From the IMG/VR virus record IMGVR_UViG_3300031669_000104, positions 1 through 37,480 of that record: 37,480 bases of DNA; one strand, 5' to 3'. Numbering within the stretch: the stretch's first letter is position 1; every line of letters starts with the position of its first letter. Below the pieces are notes generated by a model. That model saw only the letters and a list, made by a program, of their open reading frames with translations. It searched no databases and had not been told where the DNA came from. The stretch comes from a virus. This document shows, one piece after another, positions 1 to 7,339 of this stretch. The position numbers were made by a program, and so were the translations under genes.

Positions 1-2046
1 GACCTCACCATCAGTTGGTTTGTCGTTTTGGAAAAAAATCTGTACCTCTGGGGCGGTAGGAGCAGGTGGTTCTGATTGGTCAACAGGACCGCCAATTTGT
101 TCAATCTCTATTTTGAGTTTTTCTATTTTTTCTTCTATTTTTTCTACCTGAGATTCATCAGGCAATGGGTCACCACCAAAAGCAAAGAAATCTGCGATTG
201 CTTTATTTTGGTCATCTTTTTTACTTATAAAATTTCTCAGTTGTTCTGGATAGTCAACAAGTAAACTGAAACTAAGAACAGCAGTTCTCTCGGAATTCAT
301 ATAATTATACATTGGTTCGTTTCTACCAACCATGACAGTTGACTCGTATTTTGCAATTGCAACTTCATTAATTTGTAGATTATATGGTGGAAACCACATC
401 ATACGCCCAGCAAACGGTCCGACCTCACTCAATGGAATCGGAGTGCCGTATTCATCATCAATAACACCAAACTTATCTCTTTTAATTGTACCAACAGCAA
501 GATTTTCAAGACTAAACATGAGATTCTTATTATTTGGTATACCATTATCTAATGCAGGGTATGTTGGGTGAATTCTTGGTAACACACTTTTATTTATAAC
601 AGAATTCGGACTTCCATTATAAACAATATTACCTTTAAACCTAATTGATTTCGCAAAGCCTTGTGTTCTATCTAATATAGTCGTGTCTGAACCATATTGG
701 TCTAAAATCGTGTGTTGTCTAACTCCAGTCTTATCGAAATTTCTACTTGCTCTCGAATAAGTGGTATCATTTCCTTTCCATAAAGGCGAACCATTATACC
801 CAACGTAATTAAGACCGTTTTTAAACGCTTTTCGTGTTATGTCAACAAAATTACCTTCACTGGCATTTAACAGGTTTCTCGTGTATTCCAATAAACCAAC
901 TCTGGCAGCAGTTGTAGCACCAATGAGAATTCCACTATCTGGAGTAAGACGAACTGCATCATCATCACCACGCAAATCTTTAATATATGATTCAGCATCT
1001 GCTGCTACTCCATCTCTACCCCAAACCAATTTTTCACCACTAAAGTCTTCGCTGAAATTAGATTTTATCCCAACCCAATTATCAATTTCCTGTTTTGGTT
1101 TTGGTTTTACAACCTTACCAAAATAATCATCAACATATTGATAATATGGTGCGTATTCCTGAACAGTGTCATAAGTAAAATTATAACTCAATAACATAGC
1201 AGTATTAGCATCCTGACCTGCGGTTACGGCATTAAATAATGGTCTACTAAAATATGGTTTTGATTTATTATCATTAAAATTGAAAAATACTCTTGGTATT
1301 GAAGTATTATTACTCGACTCCAATGTTGCGAGAGGATTATTTAATAGTTTACCAGTTTCATTACTTTTCTCACGAATAAGTGCTGTTTCATTAGGTCTTT
1401 TCGTGGTATTAATTGGTTTATATAAATTGAGATTGATATTAATAAAGAAATTTTCTAATTGTGCAGTACCAGTATTTCGGATATAATCACTATTTGTCGG
1501 GTTTTTTGAAAACGGATTTGCGTCTCCAAACACATCATAAGTATCAATACCCAGAAAATTACTTGCAACACTACCGACCTTATCTAAGAAAGTTTTATCT
1601 TCTTTATTTTTAACGGTAATATTATTGTTTTTATTAAACTTAAATATTTTATCAGGATTCCCTTTAAGTGCCTGACTTAAATTTATAGTAGGAACATATT
1701 TCACAGCTAAATTCATTGCCGAATTATAAGCCATATGCTTACCAAGCATTATTAAACCGATTTTTGCCAATGCCGAACCATCGTCACGAAACGCATCATA
1801 AGTATTTCCCAATAAATTCGTATTGACTTGCATGCGATTATATTGTGGTATAACAGTTAATACTGTTGAAATACTACTGGCAACATTACCCTTATTATTA
1901 AGTGAAAATTTATTAGTGTTTTTATACTCATTATCAAGACTATATAAACTACGTGCAAAGATTTTATCCCGATATTCTGCAATAGGAATATAACCACCAT
2001 TATAATAAATATTACCAGTTAATAGTCTTGAAGTTTCGTCAGCCAT
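1..2046 (-). CDS. Large virion (tail/baseplate) structural protein, C-terminus cut by window edge
   Basis: An open frame runs from an ATG at 2046 to the window edge, giving 682 codons with no stop, so the gene continues beyond position 1. The start MADETSRLLTGNIYYNGGYI is chosen because a perfect AGTATTTATA motif lies 14 nt upstream. I do not recognise the family firmly. Around residues 548-600 there is a block with WFPPYNLQINEVA, VGRNEPMYNYMNSERTAVL and SLLVDYPEQ. This is the kind of sequence found in tail-associated proteins of contractile tails (inference from memory). The last visible stretch is a short Glu/Lys coiled coil (ESQVEKIEEKIEKLKIEIEQ) followed by a Pro-rich linker, which suggests a further C-terminal domain outside the window. 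It lies downstream of the tape measure on the same strand but has its own promoter, so it is probably a late tail gene. Confidence 0.7.
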   Translation of the reverse strand, partial: MADETSRLLTGNIYYNGGYIPIAEYRDKIFARSLYSLDNEYKNTNKFSLNNKGNVASSISTVLTVIPQYNRMQVNTNLLGNTYDAFRDDGSALAKIGLIMLGKHMAYNSAMNLAVKYVPTINLSQALKGNPDKIFKFNKNNNITVKNKEDKTFLDKVGSVASNFLGIDTYDVFGDANPFSKNPTNSDYIRNTGTAQLENFFININLNLYKPINTTKRPNETALIREKSNETGKLLNNPLATLESSNNTSIPRVFFNFNDNKSKPYFSRPLFNAVTAGQDANTAMLLSYNFTYDTVQEYAPYYQYVDDYFGKVVKPKPKQEIDNWVGIKSNFSEDFSGEKLVWGRDGVAADAESYIKDLRGDDDAVRLTPDSGILIGATTAARVGLLEYTRNLLNASEGNFVDITRKAFKNGLNYVGYNGSPLWKGNDTTYSRASRNFDKTGVRQHTILDQYGSDTTILDRTQGFAKSIRFKGNIVYNGSPNSVINKSVLPRIHPTYPALDNGIPNNKNLMFSLENLAVGTIKRDKFGVIDDEYGTPIPLSEVGPFAGRMMWFPPYNLQINEVAIAKYESTVMVGRNEPMYNYMNSERTAVLSFSLLVDYPEQLRNFISKKDDQNKAIADFFAFGGDPLPDESQVEKIEEKIEKLKIEIEQIGGPVDQSEPPAPTAPEVQIFFQNDKPTDGEV

Positions 2047-2059
2047 TTAAAACTTTTTT

Positions 2060-2069
2060 TATAAATACT
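2060..2069 (-). promoter_or_regulatory. Late promoter motif AGTATTTATA
   Basis: On the minus strand this reads AGTATTTATA, 14 nt upstream of the ATG at 2046. It is a perfect match to the motif found before most structural units in the window. The role as a late promoter is inferred from position, recurrence and the gp55-like sigma gene. Confidence 0.65.
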
Positions 2070-2096
2070 TGCAGAATAATTTTATAATGTCTATTT

Positions 2097-2192
2097 TTAC
2101 CTTCCCGAAAACTGTTTCAACATCGCTGGCGTAATTCCATCTTCTTTTGTTAAAACAACTTGGGTTATGAAGAAAATTATTATGAATGGTGA
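2097..2192 (-). other. ATG-less open frame, possible gene remnant
   Basis: A 31-codon frame with a stop at 2097-2099 and an in-frame stop just upstream. Its C-terminal half reads TKEDGITPAMLKQFSGR, which looks like real coding sequence, but no ATG, GTG or TTG precedes it in frame; the only ATG is the internal Met of PAMLKQ. It may be the tail of a gene lost by deletion, or chance. Nothing identifies a function. Confidence 0.2.
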
Positions 2193-2362
2193 TTATTTAT
2201 TTATAATTTTAGATTTTTTATTTAATTATGATAATAATTAAACATAATTATCCCATAATGTCGAGGTTTTATCGGATTCGAAGAAGTCGATACCAAATCT
2301 TGTAATCTTTGTTTCTTGATTCGCAGAAGCGAGGAATGTTTTGAATACTTGGAAAAACTTTT

Positions 2363-2394
2363 CAAAGTTACAAAAAATTAATTTAAGATGCAAG
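2363..2394 (-). promoter_or_regulatory. Weak host-type promoter candidate
   Basis: Minus strand reads CTTG, 20 nt, TAACTTTG. The Bacteroidetes consensus is TTTG, 19-21 nt, TAnnTTTG, so the -7 element fits fully and the -33 element has one mismatch. It would transcribe the gene-less gap downstream of the tape measure. AT-rich DNA gives such matches by chance, hence low confidence. Confidence 0.25.
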
Positions 2395-2422
2395 ACATTT
2401 TCAAAAATCACAGAAAATTTTT

Positions 2423-4876
2423 TTAACTTCCTTTAGCATGTTTTACATTTTCGTGTTTCTGAACAGCAATATTAACATCATATGCTTTATTCATAAATCG
2501 TTGTCCATCAAGATTTAATGTAATATCATTTGTCATACTAACTCTGCCGTTGTTTGCGAATTCTACTTGGAGTGGTTTTTTTAATAAATTAGATAATTCA
2601 GCAAAGTATCCACCACCTTTAACATTGGCACTTCCGATTGATTTAACAGCATTCTCCACTGCAATGAAATCATCTTTTGAACCAGATAGCACGGCTTGAA
2701 TACTTTTAAATGCAGTTCCGATTTTTTCAATACCTTCACTATGTTTTGCCATTCTTCTCAAACCATTATTAAATGCCATTAATCCAACAAAACCACCAGC
2801 AGCCATAGCAATTGTAATTGCACCAATACCAGCAGCAACACCAAATAATTCTTTACCAGCACCACCACCGCTTTCATTCATTTTAGCTAACCCTTCACCC
2901 ATTTTACCAATTCCTGTTGTGGCTAAATAAATTCCAGCACCAACTAAAGCAATTGCTCCACCTAATACAATTAAACCTAATGCACTGGCTTCTGCTGCTT
3001 TTCCTGCAAGAGTAATACCAATAGCAGCAATAGGAAATGTTATAGCAAGTGTCATTCCAATTCTTTCCAGAGATTTCGCTTGTTCAGGTGTCAGTTTTGC
3101 CATTGAATCCGCTAATTGACTCAAACCTTTTGCTGCAAGCATGATACCTGCACCTGCACCAGCCATTGCTGCACCAGCACCAACACCAGTGCCCATTCTT
3201 TTCATACCAGCACCTTTTGCAGCAGCACCCATTCCAACACCTTTACGTTGTTCAAAAAGTCCTGATTTACTACCTTTTGAACTAACTGCATCACTTAAAC
3301 TGGTTGTGGCTTTACCACCTATTCTACTCATAACAGCACCACCACCTTTACTAAGAGCACCACTTATTGCGCCAGAAGCAGTTTTAAATATCAAAGCAGG
3401 GACCATCAACATTCCAGCAGCTTTTACCATCCCCCACGTACCTTGTTCAGCAAACTTAAGGAATCTTTCAGCAATTTTTGCGAGTTTAGGAATTAAGATA
3501 GTATTAACTTTATCTAATAACGGAAGTAATGTTGTTTTCAGAATATTAATTGTTGCTTGAAACTTTTCATCAAAGGTCAGTGCTTCTTCGGCACGGTCTT
3601 TTAATAATTTCTGTTCAATTTTAAATGAATCGGCTTGGTCTGAGGTTAATTTACCAATTTCAATCATTGTTCCAGCAAGGTCAACTTGGAATTTACCACT
3701 TTGTTTATCCCATAATGCAGCACCTTCAATAATTTCTTTTTGTTCAGCACTTAGTCCCATACCAGCCATTTGTTGACGCATTCTCTGGACTTCAGCCTGT
3801 CTTTGAGCAATTATTACCATTGAACCCGCTTCCATACCCATCGATTTTTCAACAGCAGCAATTCTATCACGGTCAGCAGGACTTATGAATTTTTCAAAAG
3901 TACCATCACTCATTTTTTTAAAAGTAACAAGACCTTTGGTCATGTCAGCAAGTTTTTCCTGCATTTTTGCAGGGTCATTACGACTAAGATATAACAATTC
4001 AAAAGGGTCGGTTTTTGCAAATTCACCACCCATGATTTGCAATTGTGCTGCTAAGTCGATTGCACCTTCAAGACTACGTGCTACGTCAGCAGCATTAAGT
4101 GCGTCTCCGATGTCAATTTTAAACTTTTCAGCATACATTGCCATTTGTGCAAAACCCTTGACACCCTGTTGAAATGTATATTTATTTAATCTTTTAAAAT
4201 TATCATTAACGTTTTTCAGAACCTTCGTGGTGTTAACACCCATTCTTTCTGAGGTATCCACAACACCCTGAACATAATCTACCATCCCCTTTGCATCAAA
4301 TCCCATTAATTCGAATTGTGCACCAAGTCTGGTTGCTTGTTCAATACCAAGTCCAGTACCTCTACCAATTTCAGTAATATCAGTAACCATATCAGCAGTC
4401 AAAGCACGTGCACGACCAGTTTCATCGGCATATCCTTGCATTATTGCACCAATATCAGCAACACTACCACCAATACTTGAAATATAACCCGCAGACCCCT
4501 TAAAAGCATCACGCATGGCTTCAGCCTTCCCACCACTCATTCCGAGGTTAAGATTAACTGATTTTATGATTTTATCTTGTTCCTGAAGATATTTCCAACC
4601 ACTTTTTAGTTGAGCACCGAGTTGTCGTGCTAAATCAACACCAATTTTTCTGGTTTTAATTTGTTGATTAAGTTGTTTATTAACATCCTCTTCCTTCCTA
4701 ATAATTTCATTTAACTCAGTCTGTAATTGTTCTTGTTGCGCAAGATTATCAGTACCATTTTTAAGACGGTCTTTCTCCAAGTCATTAATAACCTTTTGAT
4801 AATTAGCGATTTTTTCGTGTGCTATTCGTCTTTGCTCATCAATATTTAAACCACTTTTGTCGTCACCTGCTGCCAT
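2423..4876 (-). CDS. Tail tape measure protein
   Basis: 817 aa. The protein sets tail length and sits in the tube lumen before DNA ejection. The N-terminal 75 residues are a charged coiled coil (KIANYQKVINDLEKDRLKNG region), followed by a long helical region. From about residue 480 there are alternating hydrophobic Ala/Gly-rich segments (MLMVPALIF, MAGAGAGIMLAAKGL, IAIGITLAGK, ALIVLGGAIALVGAGIYL type). This layout, the length and the position directly downstream of a two-frame chaperone-like locus are diagnostic of tape measures. It is longer than T4 gp29 (590 aa); if the usual tape-measure rule holds, the tail is longer than T4's. It is transcribed from its own GTATTTATA motif at 4896-4905. 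The alternative of an unrelated membrane protein is unlikely in this context. Confidence 0.85.
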   Translation of the reverse strand: MAAGDDKSGLNIDEQRRIAHEKIANYQKVINDLEKDRLKNGTDNLAQQEQLQTELNEIIRKEEDVNKQLNQQIKTRKIGVDLARQLGAQLKSGWKYLQEQDKIIKSVNLNLGMSGGKAEAMRDAFKGSAGYISSIGGSVADIGAIMQGYADETGRARALTADMVTDITEIGRGTGLGIEQATRLGAQFELMGFDAKGMVDYVQGVVDTSERMGVNTTKVLKNVNDNFKRLNKYTFQQGVKGFAQMAMYAEKFKIDIGDALNAADVARSLEGAIDLAAQLQIMGGEFAKTDPFELLYLSRNDPAKMQEKLADMTKGLVTFKKMSDGTFEKFISPADRDRIAAVEKSMGMEAGSMVIIAQRQAEVQRMRQQMAGMGLSAEQKEIIEGAALWDKQSGKFQVDLAGTMIEIGKLTSDQADSFKIEQKLLKDRAEEALTFDEKFQATINILKTTLLPLLDKVNTILIPKLAKIAERFLKFAEQGTWGMVKAAGMLMVPALIFKTASGAISGALSKGGGAVMSRIGGKATTSLSDAVSSKGSKSGLFEQRKGVGMGAAAKGAGMKRMGTGVGAGAAMAGAGAGIMLAAKGLSQLADSMAKLTPEQAKSLERIGMTLAITFPIAAIGITLAGKAAEASALGLIVLGGAIALVGAGIYLATTGIGKMGEGLAKMNESGGGAGKELFGVAAGIGAITIAMAAGGFVGLMAFNNGLRRMAKHSEGIEKIGTAFKSIQAVLSGSKDDFIAVENAVKSIGSANVKGGGYFAELSNLLKKPLQVEFANNGRVSMTNDITLNLDGQRFMNKAYDVNIAVQKHENVKHAKGS

Positions 4877-4895
4877 TTTAAATTTCGGTATTTAC

Positions 4896-4905
4896 TATAA
4901 ATACA
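4896..4905 (-). promoter_or_regulatory. Late promoter motif TGTATTTATA
   Basis: Minus strand TGTATTTATA, 19 nt upstream of the tape measure ATG at 4876. One mismatch (first base) to the AGTATTTATA consensus of this window. Confidence 0.6.
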
Positions 4906-4922
4906 AAAGACCGAGAAATATA

Positions 4923-5099
4923 CTATCTCGGTCTGAAGTTATTTTTGTTTCGTGCTTTATCCTGCATCTTCTCAATTTCTTCATGTTCTTTTTCTAACAG
5001 GAATAAGAAGTGTCTTCTACGATATATGGGCAGTTTCTCTATATAATCTGCTTGGAACTTAGCGTGTTTGGTCAATATATATATCTCTTCATCGACCAT
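4923..5099 (-). CDS. Small tail-assembly ORF, probable -1 frameshift extension (GT-like T part)
   Basis: 58 codons from ATG 5099 to a TAG at 4923-4925. The sequence includes DEEIYILTKHAKF, then KLPIYRRRHFLFLLEKEHEE and a basic C-terminus. A 'few residues, aromatic, LP-xxRR-xFLxxL-ExE' layout is typical of the downstream (T) frame of tail assembly chaperones that precede tape measure genes. The frame is open upstream of the ATG back to the T9C4 slip site at 5126-5138 and is in the -1 frame relative to the 315-aa gene. The linker would read PQHLAGEYKK before this Met. It may therefore be made only as a C-terminal extension (about 380 aa product), or also separately from its ATG. The region 5099-5138 and the order chaperone, extension, tape measure support this reading. 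Confidence 0.6.
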   Translation of the reverse strand: MVDEEIYILTKHAKFQADYIEKLPIYRRRHFLFLLEKEHEEIEKMQDKARNKNNFRPR

Positions 5100-5116
5100 T
5101 TTTTTATACTCACCCG

Positions 5117-6064
5117 CTAAGTGCTGGGGAAAAAAAAATCGATGCCCACAGATAATTGTGCGTTGAACTTATATCCGTCTTTGGTCTGAAATTCGTAATC
5201 CATATCAACATCAGGACTAACATCAATAATTTTTCTACGAATAGTTAATGCATCAAGTGCTGGCATTGCATCTATAAATTTACCAATATATGTTCTATCG
5301 GTCTTTTCGTCAATACTAACAACATGTGCTTTCAATTTATTTGTACTATATTCACTAAATTCTTGACCATATGCTTCTTGCACGGCTTCGGCATTCTTAA
5401 ATAACATAGTTTCTTCACCAGAAGTAAGTAATTTAAATTTAACGGTTTTCTTACGCATTGGTAATTTGACGGTGAAATTTCCTTGTTCATCAGGTTTTTC
5501 TTTGACTTTTTTATACCTGAGTTTCAGAAGGTTAACGCTTGTTTTAAATAATACATTTGTCCTTGGGTCAGGTACTTGTACACTATATTCTGCACCATAA
5601 CTTGAACTACGTAGAAACAATATAATTGCATTACGGTCACCAGCGAGTAAGTCGTCAGGAAGAATACCTTTAGTTTTTATTTTTCTTTTCAACAGAATAT
5701 CCAATACAGTACCGTTTTCAATTAAAGAAGGTGTGGTAAGTAGGTCTTCGTCTTTTGATGTCATGTATTCAACATTAACTTCTGAAATCTTGTTTTTATA
5801 AAACAAGCCTTTTGACGGCAATTTAACAATTTCATAACTGGTCATTAAATCTGGGTCAGTTTCTTGAGACATCGCTTTTTCATATTCTTCGGGATTAAAA
5901 GTCGATGCTGCTGGTGGTATTGAAGTAGGAACGGCTTCAAGTGGTGCTGAAGTTACTGATTCGGGTGATGGAAGTGTTCCATCATTACGCATTTCCTTAT
6001 ATTTTTTCAACACATCACCAATTGGTTCTCTTTGTGGAACTTGTTTTTGATTTTCGTTTTCCAT
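5117..6064 (-). CDS. gp26-like baseplate hub / tail assembly chaperone protein
   Basis: 315 aa. The first 75 residues are a Pro/Ser-rich flexible region. The core begins at SYEIVKLPSKGLFYKNKIS and continues with EVNVEYMTSKDEDLLTTPSL, LLKRKIKTKGILPDDLLAGD and NAIILFLRSSSYGAEYSVQV. The 'LPSKG-x-FY, TxxxEdLL, DLLxGDRxxIxLxLR' pattern is shared with T4 gp26-type baseplate hub or assembly proteins (from memory of the family, not a search). It lies immediately upstream of the tape measure. It ends FFFPST-stop, where codons TTT TTT TTC CCC create a slip site that would let ribosomes move to the -1 frame and add the 58-aa ORF. A late motif lies at 6102-6111. Confidence 0.6.
   Translation of the reverse strand: MENENQKQVPQREPIGDVLKKYKEMRNDGTLPSPESVTSAPLEAVPTSIPPAASTFNPEEYEKAMSQETDPDLMTSYEIVKLPSKGLFYKNKISEVNVEYMTSKDEDLLTTPSLIENGTVLDILLKRKIKTKGILPDDLLAGDRNAIILFLRSSSYGAEYSVQVPDPRTNVLFKTSVNLLKLRYKKVKEKPDEQGNFTVKLPMRKKTVKFKLLTSGEETMLFKNAEAVQEAYGQEFSEYSTNKLKAHVVSIDEKTDRTYIGKFIDAMPALDALTIRRKIIDVSPDVDMDYEFQTKDGYKFNAQLSVGIDFFFPST
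5126..5138 (-). promoter_or_regulatory. Putative -1 ribosomal frameshift slip site
   Basis: Minus strand T9C4. In the 315-aa gene frame it reads GAT TTT TTT TTC CCC AGC ACT TAG, containing the heptamer T TTT TTC in the correct phase for simultaneous -1 slippage of two tRNA-Phe. After slippage the frame stays open through CCC CAG CAC TTA GCG GGT GAG TAT and continues in frame into the 58-codon ORF. I see no clear downstream pseudoknot, and this is not required in all such sites. Confidence 0.55.
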
Positions 6065-6101
6065 AATTATTATAAATTTTTATAGTTTATTATCATTTTT
6101 T

Positions 6102-6111
6102 GATAAATACT
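6102..6111 (-). promoter_or_regulatory. Late promoter motif AGTATTTATC
   Basis: Minus strand AGTATTTATC, 37 nt upstream of the ATG at 6064. Nine of ten bases match the window's consensus. Confidence 0.6.
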
Positions 6112-6161
6112 CGGAAAAAAATTTTCGTTAGAATTCAAGATTTTTAATTAAGATTCGTATT

Positions 6162-6171
6162 AGTAAATATA
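6162..6171 (+). promoter_or_regulatory. Variant late-like motif AGTAAATATA
   Basis: The surrounding sequence CGTATTAGTAAATATAGG closely parallels CGTATTAGTATTTATAGG at 19235-19252, differing only in TTT to AAA within the core. It lies before the plus-strand unit starting at 6326. Because the core is altered, promoter activity is uncertain. Confidence 0.3.
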
Positions 6172-6325
6172 GGTGGTTGTAGATTTAGGTAAGAGAGTTC
6201 GTTAGAGGTACTTTTAATCCTTTCTGACAGGGTTTCTAACATTGGAGTAGTGTGGATGTCAGAAGAAGAGATAAACATCAGAAATCCGCTTATATGGATA
6301 ATCGAAGACAATTAAATTGTTGGTT
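6172..6325 (+). other. Leader region with inverted repeat and 19-codon ORF
   Basis: The stretch before the 93-aa gene contains GTTAGA (6201-6206) and TCTAAC (6235-6240), able to form a stem around a smaller CCT/AGG stem. It also holds a tiny ORF at 6256-6315 (MSEEEINIRNPLIWIIEDN) that ends just before the next gene. It may be an untranslated leader or a leader peptide; neither is proven. Confidence 0.25.
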
Positions 6326-6607
6326 ATGGAAAATAAAATATTAGTAATATATATCGGTGTACAGGGACTCAGAAGTGAAGATATTGAGGAATTTGTGCGA
6401 AAAGTTTCGCAACGAATATCTCCATCAACACTGGAAGGCGAGATAATCGTGATTCCAACACAATCACCAGATACAAGGATTGAATGTATTAATCCGAAAT
6501 ACATCACAGATGCTGAATTAATTCAAGAGCATACCGAGATGATGAAAAATTTAGAAAAACAACTTCAACATCAGTTGGAGCAATTAAAACAAGAAAATAA
6601 TGAGTAA
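6326..6607 (+). CDS. Small phage protein of unknown function
   Basis: 93 aa starting MENKILVIYIGVQGLRSEDI at the ATG at 6326; a longer reading from a TTG at 6317 adds only three residues and is less likely. The N-terminal half has a beta-alpha look (ILVIYIGVQGL, then an amphipathic helix EDIEEFVRKVSQRI, then EIIVIPTQSP). The C-terminal third is a Gln/Glu/Lys-rich helix. It overlaps the next gene by 8 bp (6600-6607), so the two are probably translationally coupled. I do not recognise the family. Confidence 0.6.
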   Translation: MENKILVIYIGVQGLRSEDIEEFVRKVSQRISPSTLEGEIIVIPTQSPDTRIECINPKYITDAELIQEHTEMMKNLEKQLQHQLEQLKQENNE

Positions 6608-7337
6608 AATAACAATAGGTATAGATATTAATGAAGTTCTGAGAGCCAGATGGTTACAATTTGATAGATTTTATGCACAGGAATTCGGTGACGAGAAAAA
6701 TGATATGACAGCTAAGTACGTATATGATTTTTTTAATGAATATGTCTGGAATGACACCGTAGAAAAAATTAAGGAAATGCGTGAACCTGAAGACACGCCA
6801 GATACAATCAATCCAATAGATTATCAAATAGATGATAAAGGTAATGCACCTGCTGACTTCATGCTATTTAAGCCTGAAGAAAAAATTAAAGTTAGTGCAA
6901 AAGAAGTTTATAATAGATTCATGTATGAAGATTATTTATTTGAAATTCATGGTGCTGCACCTAAAATGTATCCACAATTGGATTTAGATGTTAATAATTT
7001 CCTACAGAAATACGAAGATATTGCAGATTTCACCGTAATGTCTGTTGAAAACCGTTTCAGCATTCCCCCAACACTTTTTTTCCTAAGTAAGATATCATCA
7101 AGGTTCAGAAATTACAAATTTCTTAATAAACCAACTGATATGTGGAAAGAAGTTAATGTATTAATTACAACCGACCCAGAAATCCTACGACTTGGTGCGC
7201 CTTGGGGTAAGAAACTAATTAAATTAAAACGACCATATAATGAAAAAATTAAAGCAGGTTCAATGGAAGTCCTGCAAATCGCTGATTTAATCGAAAATCA
7301 GGATTTTCAAAAAATAATTAAATATAAAACTAAATAA
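6600..7337 (+). CDS. HAD-like (5'-nucleotidase-like) protein lacking the second catalytic Asp
   Basis: 245 aa. The N-terminus KITIGIDINEVLRARW has the place and hydrophobic pattern of HAD motif I (DxDx), with Asp9 as the potential nucleophile but Asn11 where the acid/base Asp normally stands. Later segments DFTVMSVENRFSIPP and VNVLITTDPEILRLGAPWGK fit positions of HAD motifs II-IV, ending in KLIKLKRPYNEKI. The middle (residues 30-120) is a helical insertion resembling a cap. A reduced or altered phosphatase activity, or a binding role, is inferred. It starts a run of plus-strand genes leading into two glycosyltransferases with only 2 nt between it and the next gene, so it may act in the same sugar or nucleotide pathway. 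Confidence 0.45.
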   Translation: MSKITIGIDINEVLRARWLQFDRFYAQEFGDEKNDMTAKYVYDFFNEYVWNDTVEKIKEMREPEDTPDTINPIDYQIDDKGNAPADFMLFKPEEKIKVSAKEVYNRFMYEDYLFEIHGAAPKMYPQLDLDVNNFLQKYEDIADFTVMSVENRFSIPPTLFFLSKISSRFRNYKFLNKPTDMWKEVNVLITTDPEILRLGAPWGKKLIKLKRPYNEKIKAGSMEVLQIADLIENQDFQKIIKYKTK

Positions 7338-7339
7338 AA

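Larger units (their letters stand above)
2047..2422. other. 376-bp gap between tape measure and next structural gene
   Basis: No ORF with a normal start covers this stretch. It holds the late motif at 2060-2069, an ATG-less minus-strand frame (2097-2192), AT-rich sequence at 2190-2250, a small CGC-AGAA-GCG hairpin near 2322-2332, and on the minus strand CTTG-N20-TAACTTTG (2363-2394), a weak match to a Bacteroidetes primary-sigma promoter pointing into the gap. A small RNA or a decayed gene is possible; neither is demonstrated. Confidence 0.4.

Noticed and set aside
3141-3560. 139-aa plus-strand open frame in the tape measure gene
   Set aside because: It is Ala/Pro/Ile-rich because it is antisense to the Ala/Gly-rich segment of the tape measure.
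6201-6240. GTTAGA/TCTAAC inverted repeat considered as a tRNA
   Set aside because: No T-arm or anticodon arm pattern could be fitted; no tRNA was recognised anywhere in the window.
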